Source: Clostridia bacterium
GTDB taxonomy: Bacteria > Bacillota_A > Clostridia > Oscillospirales > CAG-272
NCBI GenBank assembly: GCA_017414605.1
Contig: JAFQLG010000070.1
Span: forward strand, 1 to 18,189
Direction of reading: 5' to 3'
Length of the DNA stretch: 18,189 bases
In this document: piece by piece, positions 6,717-14,648 of the stretch
Numbering within the stretch: the stretch's first letter is position 1
Layout: the number at the start of each line of letters is the position of its first letter
Notes under the pieces: model-generated
The model's input: the letters and a program-made list of their open reading frames with translations, nothing else
Told to the model about the DNA's origin: nothing
Database searches by the model: none
Program-made: the position numbers and the translations under genes

Positions 6717-7524
6717 TAGGAGGAGCATCTGCCTTGCTTTATCGGTTGCGGGGATAGTCCTGCTCGCGCTATACGAGCTTTTTGGGATTGGCGGTATTTT
6801 ATTCGGTGACGCTGACGAGGACCTGAGATATCTTGTGGATATGACGGTGACGCGTGCGCTTGGAGGAGTAATATTCCTTTCAATGCTGATAAATCTCGGC
6901 TACAACGTGCTGGGCGGAGCAAAAAAGCTATCCCCCAAAATGCTTTTGTGGTGTCTGCCTGCCTTTGCGGTTGCTATAAACAATTTCCCGTTTTCACAGC
7001 TGATAAAGGGCGGCGCGGTTATAGATGCGCCCGCATGGCGCATAGTGCTTCTGGCTCTCGAATGTCTTTGCATTGCATTTTTTGAGGAGATAGCCTTTCG
7101 CGGTGTGGTGCTTTTGGGCCTGATAAAGAGAAAGCCCGAGAGCAGAACGTGGGTGTTTTGGTCCATCGTGATATCAAGCGCGATATTTGGGCTGGTGCAT
7201 CTTGTAAACCTTTATAACAGCTCGCCTGTGTCTGTGCTTATGCAGATAGGCTATTCGGCGCTTATCGGCGCTATGTGCTCCGTTGTGCTGATCAAAACGG
7301 CAAATATCTGGCTTTGTGTTGTGTTGCACGGTATTTTCAACTTCGGCGGCGCGGTTGTGGAATATTGCGGCAGGGGAGAGATATGGGATACCTTTACCGT
7401 TATTTTCACCGCCATCCTGGCGCTTTTGGTAACAGCTTATATGATATGGTCGTTTTTGCGCGCCGATCTATCCGTTTTTGAGGGGATCTACAGAGTAAAA
7501 CACCAAAAAGTTGATAAAGAATAA
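6703..7524 (+). CDS. CPBP family intramembrane metalloprotease
   Basis: CPBP (Abi/CaaX-protease-like) proteins are multi-pass membrane proteins related to the Rce1 prenyl protease; bacterial members are linked to bacteriocin immunity, protein maturation or unknown tasks. The 273-residue product has about eight hydrophobic segments. The catalytic motifs are present: EExxxR as FFEEIAFRG (E128, E129, R133), FxxxH as FGLVH (H166), and the third motif LHGIFNFGG (H209, N213). All the usual metal and catalytic positions are intact, so it should be active. The start ATG lies inside the lgt-like gene with GAGGAG just upstream, giving a 14-base overlap that suggests coupled translation. A shared role in lipoprotein or membrane-protein processing is inference. 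No terminator was seen before the flavodiiron gene 48 bases downstream. Confidence 0.88.
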   Translation: MKKPDRRSICLALSVAGIVLLALYELFGIGGILFGDADEDLRYLVDMTVTRALGGVIFLSMLINLGYNVLGGAKKLSPKMLLWCLPAFAVAINNFPFSQLIKGGAVIDAPAWRIVLLALECLCIAFFEEIAFRGVVLLGLIKRKPESRTWVFWSIVISSAIFGLVHLVNLYNSSPVSVLMQIGYSALIGAMCSVVLIKTANIWLCVVLHGIFNFGGAVVEYCGRGEIWDTFTVIFTAILALLVTAYMIWSFLRADLSVFEGIYRVKHQKVDKE

Positions 7525-7572
7525 AGATAAAGAATAAATACGTTGAAAATTTCTTAATGAGGAGAAAAAATT

Positions 7573-9600
7573 ATGCATTGTACAAGAAAGATCAGCGAAA
7601 ACGTGATCTGGGTGGGTGGTAACGACCGCCGCCTTGCTATGTTTGAGGGAGTGTATTCCGTCCCCCAGGGTGTTTCCTACAACTCCTACGTTATACTTGA
7701 CGAAAAGATCGCCGTTATGGATACTGTTGACCACGCGGTTGCAAAGGTGTATTTTGAAAATCTTGAGTACGTGCTTGGAGCAAACAAGCCCGACTATCTC
7801 GTTGTTCACCACATGGAACCTGACCACGCGGCAACCATAAACGATTTTGTAAGACGCTATCCCGAGGTCAAGATAGTTTGTAATGCCAAGATACTCGGCA
7901 TGATAAAGCAGTTCTTTGATTTTGACGCCGACGCATACGCGCAAGTTGTTGCAGAGGGTGATACTCTCTCGCTCGGCGAGCGCACGCTGTCCTTTATAAA
8001 CGCGCCCATGGTGCATTGGCCCGAGGTCATGATGTCCTATGAGTCAAAAGAGGGAATGCTTTTCTCGGCGGACGCATTCGGTAGCTTTGGAGCTATCAAC
8101 GGAGCGCTCTTTGCGGACGAGGTGGATTTTGACCGCGATTATCTGGACGAGGCGAGAAGATATTACACCAATATCGTTGGAAAATACGGCACTCAGGTCA
8201 TGGCGGCACTGACAAAGGCATCGAAGCTTGATATAAGATATCTTTGCCCCTTGCACGGCTTTGTGTGGAGAGAAAATATAGGATATTTTATTGACAAATA
8301 CGTTAAGTGGGCAACCTATACACCCGAAAAGCAGGGTGTTATGATAGCGTATGCATCTGTGTACGGTAATACGGCGAATGCGGCGGAGATACTGTCCGTA
8401 AAGCTTCGCGAGCGCGGAATATTCACCGTTATGTTTGATGTGTCTGTTACTCCCGCATCCGAGATAATTTCCGAGACCTTCAAGTATAGCCATGCCGTGT
8501 TTGCATCTACCACCTATAACGGCGGCATTTTCGTAACCATGGACGAGCTTTTGCGCGATATCGCGGCTCACAATATTCAAAACAGGACCGTGGCATTTAT
8601 GCAAAACGGCTCGTGGGCGCCCACCAGCGCAAAGCAAATGCGCGAAATAATATCAACCATCAAAAATACAACGATATTGGATAACGTTGTGGATATCAAG
8701 TCAAGCGTAAAGCCCTCGACTCTTGAGAGCATCGAGGCGCTTGCAGACGCCATTGACTCAACTATTAAAAGGGGGAAAAGAGATATGGAAATTATGGGAG
8801 AGATCCAGCAGGAAGCAATGAACAGTATTTCGTACGGTCTTTTCGCGCTGTTTACCAATGACGGAGTGCGCGACAATGCCTGCATTATAAACACGGCTTG
8901 CCAGCTCACGTCGTCGCCGATGACCGTCAGCATTTGTGTCAACAACGCAAATTACACCGCCGATACGCTCAAAAAGACGGGTGAGTTCACCCTTTCAGTG
9001 CTTGACGAGAGCGCAACCTTTGATATTTTCAAGCGCTTTGGATTTGCAAGCGGCAGAGATACCGACAAGCTTGCGGGTCTTTCAACCGTGGCAGAGTCTG
9101 TAAACGGACTTAAATACCTTACCGCCGAGTCCTGCGCGTATATTTCGGGCAGTGTTATCTCCAGCATTGATCTCGGCACTCACACGCTCTTTATTGCAAA
9201 GGTGACCGAGGCGAAGAAGCTTTGCGACACAGCACCCGCTACCTATGCTTACTATCACAAGAACATCAAGCCCGCAAAGAAGGAGGCTCCCAAGACGGAG
9301 AGCGCTAACGAGGAGAAAAAGACGGTTGGCTGGTCCTGTAAGATATGCGGCTATTACCACGAGGGCGAGAGCATTGACCCCGACTTCATCTGCCCCTTGT
9401 GCAAGCATCCCGCGAGTGACTTTGAGCCCGTTGAGGTCGTCGTAAAGCAGGAGAAGAAAGAGCAGCCCCGCGAGAAGAAGATAATCGGTTGGTCCTGCAA
9501 GATCTGCGGATATTATTACGAGGGTGAAACCTTGCCCGAGGATTTTATCTGTCCTCTTTGCAAGCATCCCGCATCCGATTTCGAGCCCGTTTGGGGATAA
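7573..9600 (+). CDS. Flavodiiron protein fused to flavin reductase and two rubredoxin domains (FprA-Hrb-Rd type)
   Basis: It probably reduces O2 to water or NO to N2O in the cytoplasm, protecting an anaerobe. The 675 residues carry four parts. (a) A metallo-beta-lactamase-like diiron domain (about 1-250) has the full ligand set H80-x-E82-x-D84, H148, D167 and H228, plus H85 of the HxExDH motif. (b) A flavodoxin domain (about 255-400) has the FMN loop ASVYGNTANAAE. (c) A flavin-reductase-like FMN domain (about 405-560) begins MEIMGEIQQEAMNSISYGLF. (d) Two rubredoxins have Cys pairs at 589/592 with 607/610 and 642/645 with 660/663. Parts c and d resemble the high-molecular-weight rubredoxin Hrb, the separate electron donor of FprA in Moorella. 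The chain may therefore pass electrons from NAD(P)H to the diiron site on its own; this is inference. The start ATG follows GAGGAG. A terminator follows the gene. No clear promoter was seen in the 48-base upstream gap. Confidence 0.93.
   Translation: MHCTRKISENVIWVGGNDRRLAMFEGVYSVPQGVSYNSYVILDEKIAVMDTVDHAVAKVYFENLEYVLGANKPDYLVVHHMEPDHAATINDFVRRYPEVKIVCNAKILGMIKQFFDFDADAYAQVVAEGDTLSLGERTLSFINAPMVHWPEVMMSYESKEGMLFSADAFGSFGAINGALFADEVDFDRDYLDEARRYYTNIVGKYGTQVMAALTKASKLDIRYLCPLHGFVWRENIGYFIDKYVKWATYTPEKQGVMIAYASVYGNTANAAEILSVKLRERGIFTVMFDVSVTPASEIISETFKYSHAVFASTTYNGGIFVTMDELLRDIAAHNIQNRTVAFMQNGSWAPTSAKQMREIISTIKNTTILDNVVDIKSSVKPSTLESIEALADAIDSTIKRGKRDMEIMGEIQQEAMNSISYGLFALFTNDGVRDNACIINTACQLTSSPMTVSICVNNANYTADTLKKTGEFTLSVLDESATFDIFKRFGFASGRDTDKLAGLSTVAESVNGLKYLTAESCAYISGSVISSIDLGTHTLFIAKVTEAKKLCDTAPATYAYYHKNIKPAKKEAPKTESANEEKKTVGWSCKICGYYHEGESIDPDFICPLCKHPASDFEPVEVVVKQEKKEQPREKKIIGWSCKICGYYYEGETLPEDFICPLCKHPASDFEPVWG
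8767..8787 (+). promoter_or_regulatory. Internal ribosome binding site and in-frame ATG at the FprA/Hrb joint
   Basis: Inside the flavodiiron fusion gene, AAAAGGGGGAAAAGAGAT runs directly into an in-frame ATG at 8785, exactly where the flavin reductase domain begins. The nearby lgt-like gene uses a very similar start (AAAAGGGGGTAAGGAT then ATG). Translation from here would yield a 271-residue flavin reductase with both rubredoxins, resembling a free-standing Hrb. It may be a working second start or a relic of two fused genes. Confidence 0.45.
9325..9591 (+). repeat. Tandem duplication of a rubredoxin domain within the flavodiiron gene
   Basis: Two 36-codon units, 9325-9432 and 9484-9591, encode rubredoxin modules that agree at 30 of 36 residues by eye. 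Both contain GWSCKICGYY and DFICPLCKHPASDFEPV. A 17-residue Lys/Glu-rich linker separates them. Many codons differ silently, so the duplication is not recent or the protein sequence is under selection. The short spacing between Cys pairs is of the rubrerythrin-tail type. Confidence 0.9.
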
Positions 9601-9618
9601 TATAAAGGAATAGAAAAA

Positions 9619-9653
9619 GTGCCCGAGGCGCCAAAGCCCCGGGCGCTTTTTTT
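9619..9653 (+). terminator. Intrinsic terminator after the flavodiiron fusion gene
   Basis: GTGCCCGAGGC (9619-9629) pairs with GCCCCGGGCGC (9636-9646), with one wobble and one mismatch, around a six-base loop and directly before seven T residues. It isolates the flavodiiron gene from the spoIIIA operon. Confidence 0.9.
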
Positions 9654-9660
9654 ATTTTGT

Positions 9661-9689
9661 GCATTTTTTGAGGACAAGTCTAATATATT
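9661..9689 (+). promoter_or_regulatory. Possible sigma-E promoter for the spoIIIA operon
   Basis: GCATTTT (9661-9667) matches six of seven positions of the sigma-E -35 pattern (K-M-ATAT-W), and AATATATT (9682-9689) matches the -10 pattern CATACAnT at most positions, with a 14-base spacer as usual for sigma-E. In Bacillus the spoIIIA operon is transcribed by sigma-E in the mother cell. Matches of this quality can occur by chance in A+T-rich DNA, so the call rests mostly on position. Confidence 0.4.
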
Positions 9690-9710
9690 GTAGGGAAGGA
9701 CGGTGAGGAC

Positions 9711-10646
9711 ATGCAATCTATAAGGTCAAGTGCAACACAGCATAGCTCCGCTTACGTGCTGCCTGCCGCCATAGAGGCGGCTCTGCCATATCGGCTATCC
9801 GACGAGATAAGGCGGACGGGCTATGGTGCGCGGATAGAGGAGATACGCCTCAGGCGGTCGCGCCGTTGCTCACTTGTGGTTTCGGGCGACAACGTGATGC
9901 TCAAAACCGTGCTTACTCCCGCCGAGCTGCAGGCGGTGCTGGAGGGAATTTGCCAGGGCTCGCTTTATGCATTCAGCGACACGATAAATCAGGGATATAT
10001 CGCGCTTCAGGGCGGAGTACGCGTTGGAGTTTGCGGCCGTGCGGGCTGCGAGGGTGAGCGTGTGATAGGAGTTTACGACATAAGCTCGTTATCCATAAGA
10101 ATACCGCATAGGAGCCGCCCCGTTGGTGACGAGGTGTGCTTGGTGCTTGACAGCTTTGACCGCGTAAACGGCGTGCTTATTTATGCGCCGCCCGGCGTTG
10201 GCAAGACCACGCTTTTGCGCGGAGTTGCCGCAAAGCTTGCCTCGGGCGAATGGGGAGGAAAGACGCATCAGCCGCTTCGCACCGTGGTTATAGACACGCG
10301 CGGCGAGCTTGGGTTTGACAGCGACAGGGAGGGCCTGTGTCTTGACGTTTTGTCGGGCTATCCGCGCAGGCAGGGCATTGAGATAGCCACCCGATGCCTC
10401 AATGCAGAGGTCATCGTTTGTGACGAGATAGGCGACTATGACGAGGCGATGTCGCTGGTCGCCTCGCACAACTGCGGCGTGCCTCTGGTTGCCAGCGCGC
10501 ATGCGGCAAGCGTGCGCCAGCTTTTGTCGAGAACGGGGCTCCGCCTTTTGCATGAGGCCAGGATATTCGGCGCATACGCAGGCATATCGCGCGATGGGCG
10601 CGGCGGCTTTTCGTATGACTTTACTTATTGGGAAAATTGCTTATGA
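9711..10646 (+). CDS. spoIIIAA: Stage III sporulation protein AA, ATPase of the SpoIIIA channel
   Basis: SpoIIIAA is the cytoplasmic ATPase of the SpoIIIA-SpoIIQ complex that links mother cell and forespore, related to secretion ATPases. The 311-residue product has the family's usual size. Walker A is APPGVGKTTLLRG with K165 and T166, and Walker B is EVIVCDEIGDYDE with D238 and E239. Conserved stretches IEEIRLRRSR and GYIALQGGVRVGVCGRAG lie before the P-loop. The ATG follows a purine-rich GGACGGTGAGGAC site at close spacing. It is the first gene of a tight eight-gene operon in the order AA to AH, and its stop codon overlaps the spoIIIAB start (ATGA). Confidence 0.96.
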   Translation: MQSIRSSATQHSSAYVLPAAIEAALPYRLSDEIRRTGYGARIEEIRLRRSRRCSLVVSGDNVMLKTVLTPAELQAVLEGICQGSLYAFSDTINQGYIALQGGVRVGVCGRAGCEGERVIGVYDISSLSIRIPHRSRPVGDEVCLVLDSFDRVNGVLIYAPPGVGKTTLLRGVAAKLASGEWGGKTHQPLRTVVIDTRGELGFDSDREGLCLDVLSGYPRRQGIEIATRCLNAEVIVCDEIGDYDEAMSLVASHNCGVPLVASAHAASVRQLLSRTGLRLLHEARIFGAYAGISRDGRGGFSYDFTYWENCL

Positions 10647-11116
10647 TAATAAAGCTGATCGGCAGCGCCGCATTAGCGCTTGCATCGGTAATTATGGCTA
10701 TGTCATACAGGCGCTTTCAATGGCGCAAGCTTGACACGATAGACGGGTTTTCGGCGCTGATATTTTACATCAAGGGGCAGATAGACTGCTATTCGCGGCC
10801 GCGCGGCGACATACTTTCATCTCTGCCGCCCGAGATATTTCACGCGCTCAATTGCCCCCGCGGCGCATCAACGCTGGAGGAGCTGGTTGAGGCGAGCAGA
10901 ATATATCTTGACGAGGAGCCTTTGCGCCTGATGACCACCTTTTGCTCGGAGTTCGGCAGCACCTTTCGCCAGGAGCAGCTGCGCCGATGCGACCATTATA
11001 TCGCCATGCTCGCCGAGCAGAGAAGGACCGTTGCATCAGAGGTGGATGCCAAGAGCCGCGCGGGCAGCGCTATGTGGATATGCGCAATGATAGGAGTTTT
11101 GATACTTATCTGGTAA
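10643..11116 (+). CDS. spoIIIAB: Stage III sporulation protein AB
   Basis: SpoIIIAB is a mother-cell membrane component of the SpoIIIA complex, distantly like type II secretion GspF proteins. From ATG 10643 it has 157 residues, with an N-terminal hydrophobic segment (MIIKLIGSAALALASVIMAM), a long helical cytoplasmic part, and a C-terminal membrane segment (AMWICAMIGVLILIW). The ATG overlaps the spoIIIAA stop codon, which favours it over the in-frame TTG at 10628 that has no ribosome binding site. The assignment rests on operon position and on the typical two-ended membrane layout. Confidence 0.93.
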   Translation: MIIKLIGSAALALASVIMAMSYRRFQWRKLDTIDGFSALIFYIKGQIDCYSRPRGDILSSLPPEIFHALNCPRGASTLEELVEASRIYLDEEPLRLMTTFCSEFGSTFRQEQLRRCDHYIAMLAEQRRTVASEVDAKSRAGSAMWICAMIGVLILIW

Positions 11117-11135
11117 AAAAGGAAAGGAAGATGAT

Positions 11136-11333
11136 ATGCTGGATATTGCAATAATCTTAAAGGTTGCGGGAGTGGGAATACTCGTGTCCGCCGCCGCGTC
11201 CATTCTGCAGAAATCGGGAAGGGACGAGCAATCAACGCTGGTTATAATCGCGGGTATAGTTGTAGTGCTGGTAATGCTGGTGGGCGAGATAGAAAAGCTT
11301 TTTGAGCTTGTGCGCTCGGTTTTCGGTTTCTGA
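11136..11333 (+). CDS. spoIIIAC: Stage III sporulation protein AC
   Basis: A 65-residue protein with two membrane segments, the usual size of SpoIIIAC, which is a small membrane subunit of the SpoIIIA channel. The stretch ILQKSGRDEQSTLVIIAGIV between and within the segments is characteristic. An AAGGAAAGGAAG ribosome binding site lies upstream of the ATG. Its TGA stop overlaps the spoIIIAD ATG by one base, so translation is coupled. Confidence 0.95.
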   Translation: MLDIAIILKVAGVGILVSAAASILQKSGRDEQSTLVIIAGIVVVLVMLVGEIEKLFELVRSVFGF

Positions 11334-11743
11334 TGAGCGAGGAGCTGTTAAAGGCATTTGGCATAGCCATACTCGGCGCGCTTGCGGCGGTGATATTGCG
11401 GCGCTGGAATGGGGAGCTCGGCATGCTTTTCAAGATTGCGGCGGCGATTGCCTTGTGCATTGGCGCATTTGCGCTCATGTCGCCCGTAATTGATAAGATA
11501 AGGGAGCTATCGGAGGGCATTCAGCTATCGGAGGCGTTGGGGAATGCGGCAGGCGTGCTTATAAAGGTGCTTTGCGTTGCCTGGCTCAGTCACGTCTGCG
11601 CCACCGTCTGCCGCGACTGCGGCGAGAGCAGCATTGCCTATTATGCCGAGCTTTGCGGAAAGATCGAGATAATCGTTTTGTCCCTTCCGCTTTTTGAGGA
11701 GATATTGAATATGGCGCAGCAGCTTATGGAGAATAGCGCATAG
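11333..11743 (+). CDS. spoIIIAD: Stage III sporulation protein AD
   Basis: A 136-residue multi-pass membrane protein, close to the usual SpoIIIAD size, with about four hydrophobic segments. Like SpoIIIAC, which it resembles in part, it is a membrane subunit of the SpoIIIA complex. The ATG overlaps the spoIIIAC stop codon by one base and has no strong ribosome binding site, so it likely depends on re-initiation. The C-terminal stretch SSIAYYAELCGKIEIIVLSL is typical of the family. Confidence 0.94.
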   Translation: MSEELLKAFGIAILGALAAVILRRWNGELGMLFKIAAAIALCIGAFALMSPVIDKIRELSEGIQLSEALGNAAGVLIKVLCVAWLSHVCATVCRDCGESSIAYYAELCGKIEIIVLSLPLFEEILNMAQQLMENSA

Positions 11744-11756
11744 CGCGAGGTAAAAA

Positions 11757-12908
11757 ATGAGCAAGAAACGAAAAAGAAGGATAGCTTTTGCATGTCTTTT
11801 GGCTTTTGCATTGATAATTGTGGGTACCTTGCGGGTAGGAGCCGAGGAGAGCGGCTCTATGCCCGAGCAATATGGGGAATTTTTAGGCTCTCTGGGCGGC
11901 TCGGCGGACGAGCTGCCCGAGGGCGTCCTTTCGGACGATGCGCAAGAGGTTGCGGACGCGGCGCGCGACATGATAAGCCCTGCGCGCATTCTGCAAATGA
12001 TCGCAGACGCATTCGGCAGGGGGATAGGCGGCGCGATCCCGGCTCTCGTCAGCGTGCTTGTGATAGTGATGATATCGGCGGTGTGCTATTCGGTGTCCTC
12101 GTTTTGCGGCGAGGGAATTGCGCGCGCGCTTGACGTATGCGTGAGGCTGTGCAGCTTTTGCGCAACGGGCGGTCTTGCCATTTCCTGCGCTAACGGATTA
12201 AAGGAATATTTCGACAGTCTTTTTGGCGCGGTTGCGGCATTTATTCCGCTATCGGCAACCATGTATGCCATGGGCGGAAATCTGACAAGCGCCGCAAGCT
12301 CCGCGGCAACGCTTTCGGTAATACTGACCGTTTGCCAATTTGTCTGCGGATACACGGTGATGCCCGTTTTCTGCATCTGCCTTTGTGGCTCGGTGACCTC
12401 GGCTTTGGATGGCGCGGCAGGCTCGCTTGGGGCAACCGTTGGGGCAACCGTGCGCAAGTGGTACACGGCGGCGGTAGCCTTTGTGATGTCGGTTTTAACT
12501 GCGGCGCTCGCCGCGCAGAGCATTCTTTCATCAAAGGCGGATAACGCGGCGATGAGGGGAGCAAAGATCGCCGCCAGCAGCTTTGTGCCCATATTCGGCG
12601 GCTCGATCTCCTCAACGCTTGGAACACTTTGCTCCTCGGTTGAGCTTATGCGCGGCTCGGTTGGAATTGTGGGGATAGTCATCATATTCGCCATGCTTTT
12701 GCCCGTTGTAACGGAGCTTTGGCTGATGCGCGCCGTCTTTTCGGTTGGCGCATTTTGCGCGGGTCTTGTAGGCTGTCCCTCGGAACAGCGGATAATGAGC
12801 GAGGCAGGGGCGCTGTATGGCTTTCTCGGGGGCGCGGCGCTTATGTGCTCGGCGGTGTTCATGATCGCGCTCGGCATATTTGCCGCCTCGGTAACGCCCT
12901 TTTCTTAG
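11757..12908 (+). CDS. spoIIIAE: Stage III sporulation protein AE
   Basis: SpoIIIAE is the large polytopic membrane protein of the SpoIIIA complex. The 383-residue product begins with a basic N-terminus and a signal-like hydrophobic segment ending near VGAEES, followed by an acidic external loop and about seven to eight hydrophobic segments from residue 95 on. Recognisable stretches are SLGATVGATVRKWY and AMRGAKIAASSFVPIFGGSI. A GAGG site precedes the ATG by about six bases, 13 bases after the spoIIIAD stop. Two further genes of the operon follow at spacings under 20 bases. Confidence 0.95.
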   Translation: MSKKRKRRIAFACLLAFALIIVGTLRVGAEESGSMPEQYGEFLGSLGGSADELPEGVLSDDAQEVADAARDMISPARILQMIADAFGRGIGGAIPALVSVLVIVMISAVCYSVSSFCGEGIARALDVCVRLCSFCATGGLAISCANGLKEYFDSLFGAVAAFIPLSATMYAMGGNLTSAASSAATLSVILTVCQFVCGYTVMPVFCICLCGSVTSALDGAAGSLGATVGATVRKWYTAAVAFVMSVLTAALAAQSILSSKADNAAMRGAKIAASSFVPIFGGSISSTLGTLCSSVELMRGSVGIVGIVIIFAMLLPVVTELWLMRAVFSVGAFCAGLVGCPSEQRIMSEAGALYGFLGGAALMCSAVFMIALGIFAASVTPFS

Positions 12909-12917
12909 AGGTGGGAT

Positions 12918-13403
12918 ATGAAGCAATACGTTATGAGTGTAATTGCCGTTGCCATAATCGCCTCGGTGGTATCGATATTATCTCCCGAGGGTGAGCGCGG
13001 CGGGATTTCAAGGGGTGTTAAGCTATGCGCGGCGCTTTGCATAATTTTAGTGTGCTTTGCTCCCGCGCGCGAGGCGATAAGCTTTATTGCAGAGCTTGAT
13101 CTTGAGTTGCTCATCCCCGACGCGCAGGATAAAAATGAGGAATACGAGAGTATTTTTATGGGGTCTTACGAGGCGGCAGAGCAGCAAAATCTCAAGGAGG
13201 GCATCAAAAGCTTTTTATCCGACCGATTTGGCATAGACCCTTTGTGTGTGGAGGTATCTCTGCATTTTGACAAGCAGCAGCCAAAGCACCTCTCGCGCGT
13301 TACGCTAACGCTTTATGGCTCTGCCATATTTGCTGACAGCGGCGAGATAGAGCGGCAGCTCTCGGCGCTTCTGGGCTGCGAGATAGTAACTGTTATAGGA
13401 TAA
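12918..13403 (+). CDS. spoIIIAF: Stage III sporulation protein AF
   Basis: SpoIIIAF is a membrane-anchored subunit of the SpoIIIA complex; in known structures its soluble part has a ring-building-like fold. The 161-residue product is shorter than the roughly 200 residues I recall for Bacillus. It has two N-terminal membrane segments (residues 4-21 and about 33-47) and a soluble domain ending in IERQLSALLGCEIVTVIG. A GAGGTGGG ribosome binding site lies directly before the ATG. Identification rests on topology and its place between AE and AG. Confidence 0.92.
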   Translation: MKQYVMSVIAVAIIASVVSILSPEGERGGISRGVKLCAALCIILVCFAPAREAISFIAELDLELLIPDAQDKNEEYESIFMGSYEAAEQQNLKEGIKSFLSDRFGIDPLCVEVSLHFDKQQPKHLSRVTLTLYGSAIFADSGEIERQLSALLGCEIVTVIG

Positions 13404-13419
13404 TTTTAAGGAGGAGATC

Positions 13420-13962
13420 ATGGCGCAAAAAAATGCCTTGAGCGACGTTTACGGCACGGTTGCTCACATGAAAAAGGGCGGAACGCTCAAAATACTCGTT
13501 TTAGTGCTTATCGTTGGCGCGGCGCTTTTGCTGATAGGCTCGTTTTTTACCGGCGACGAAGGCAAAACGGACGAGCCGCAGGACAACGGGGCGGCGGAAA
13601 ACGCGATAGACTTTTATGAATATAAAAAGGCGCTTGAAGAGGAGATAGAAGCCCTCTGCGGCACGGTTTCGGGAGTTGGATACGTAAATGCGGTCACCTT
13701 TTTTGACGAGGTTGGCGGCAGCATCTATGCGCAGAATACGCAAAGCGGACAGTCACAGGAGAAAAGCGAATACGTTATCATCGGCAGCGGTCAGAATTCG
13801 CATGCGCTCTACATAGGCGAGAGCCTGCCGCGCCTTTCGGGCATAGGCGTTACTTGCAACACGGGCGGCGACATAACCAAAAGAAATGAGCTTGTCGCTC
13901 TGCTCTCGGCGGCTTACGGACTGCCTATGACGCGCATCTACGTTTCCGAATCGGGAAAATAA
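13420..13962 (+). CDS. spoIIIAG: Stage III sporulation protein AG
   Basis: SpoIIIAG forms a large ring in the space between the mother-cell and forespore membranes. The 180-residue product has a cytoplasmic N-terminus, one membrane segment (about 24-42, ILVLVLIVGAALLLIGSFF), an acidic spacer and a ring-building domain with YVNAVTFFDEVGGSIYA and GIGVTCNTGGDITKRNELV. It is somewhat shorter than the Bacillus protein, mainly in the linker. An AAGGAGG ribosome binding site gives it the strongest start in the operon, fitting a subunit needed in many copies. Confidence 0.95.
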   Translation: MAQKNALSDVYGTVAHMKKGGTLKILVLVLIVGAALLLIGSFFTGDEGKTDEPQDNGAAENAIDFYEYKKALEEEIEALCGTVSGVGYVNAVTFFDEVGGSIYAQNTQSGQSQEKSEYVIIGSGQNSHALYIGESLPRLSGIGVTCNTGGDITKRNELVALLSAAYGLPMTRIYVSESGK

Positions 13963-14051
13963 AAATAAAAAATCGCGCGCGGCGGAATATATGGCGCGGC
14001 GGCAAAATATATTGTATCGTAACCACAAATTAACAATGTATGGAGGCAGAT

Positions 14052-14636
14052 ATGGCATTCAAGGACACAATGAACAAGGTAAAAGATTTTTTTCTCAAGG
14101 ACGGCAAAAGGAATCTCATAATCACCTGCGCGATCGTACTCATCGGCGCGGCTGTTTGGCTCAATTTCATCTTTTTTGCAAACAATGATGAGGGCGGCTT
14201 TGACTACACGGGCAATACGGGCATGAGCGGCGAGCTTGACAACTCCAAGAATCCCACGAACGACAATTCCACAAGCACAGGCAGCGACAGCTATTTTGCA
14301 ACCGTTCAGGTAAGCCGTCAGAGAGCACGCGAGGAAGCGCTTGAGGTGCTTAACGCCGTTATCGAGAACGACAAGGCAACCGACGCGATCAAGGCAGAGG
14401 CAGTTGAGGAGATAAAGAAGATCTCTTTGGAGATGGAGCAGGAGGCGGACATCGAGTCGCTCATCGTTTCCAAGGGATTTGAGCAGTGCGTTGCAGTTGT
14501 AAACGGTGAAACTGCAAGCATCGTTGTAAAGTGCTCGGGTAAGCTTACCCCCACCCAGCTTGCGCAGATCAACGCATCCGTTTACGAGATAACGGGTATT
14601 GAACCCATCAACATCACCATCGTTGGCAGAGAATGA
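14052..14636 (+). CDS. spoIIIAH: Stage III sporulation protein AH
   Basis: SpoIIIAH is the mother-cell partner of SpoIIQ and related to YscJ/FliF ring proteins. The 194-residue product has one membrane segment (about 22-44, NLIITCAIVLIGAAVWLNFIF), a Ser/Thr/Asn-rich disordered spacer (about 55-80), and a C-terminal ring-building domain running from FATVQVSRQRAREEALEVL to the end. ATG 14052 is preferred over ATG 14040 because GGAGG (14042-14046) sits five bases before it and inside the longer version. An 89-base gap separates it from spoIIIAG; I saw no convincing promoter there. A strong terminator follows. Confidence 0.95.
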   Translation: MAFKDTMNKVKDFFLKDGKRNLIITCAIVLIGAAVWLNFIFFANNDEGGFDYTGNTGMSGELDNSKNPTNDNSTSTGSDSYFATVQVSRQRAREEALEVLNAVIENDKATDAIKAEAVEEIKKISLEMEQEADIESLIVSKGFEQCVAVVNGETASIVVKCSGKLTPTQLAQINASVYEITGIEPINITIVGRE

Positions 14637-14648
14637 GAACATATGAAG

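Noticed and set aside
13963..14051. Possible internal promoter before spoIIIAH
   Set aside because: The gap is A+T-rich, but no pair of boxes with correct spacing for sigma-A or sigma-E was convincing.
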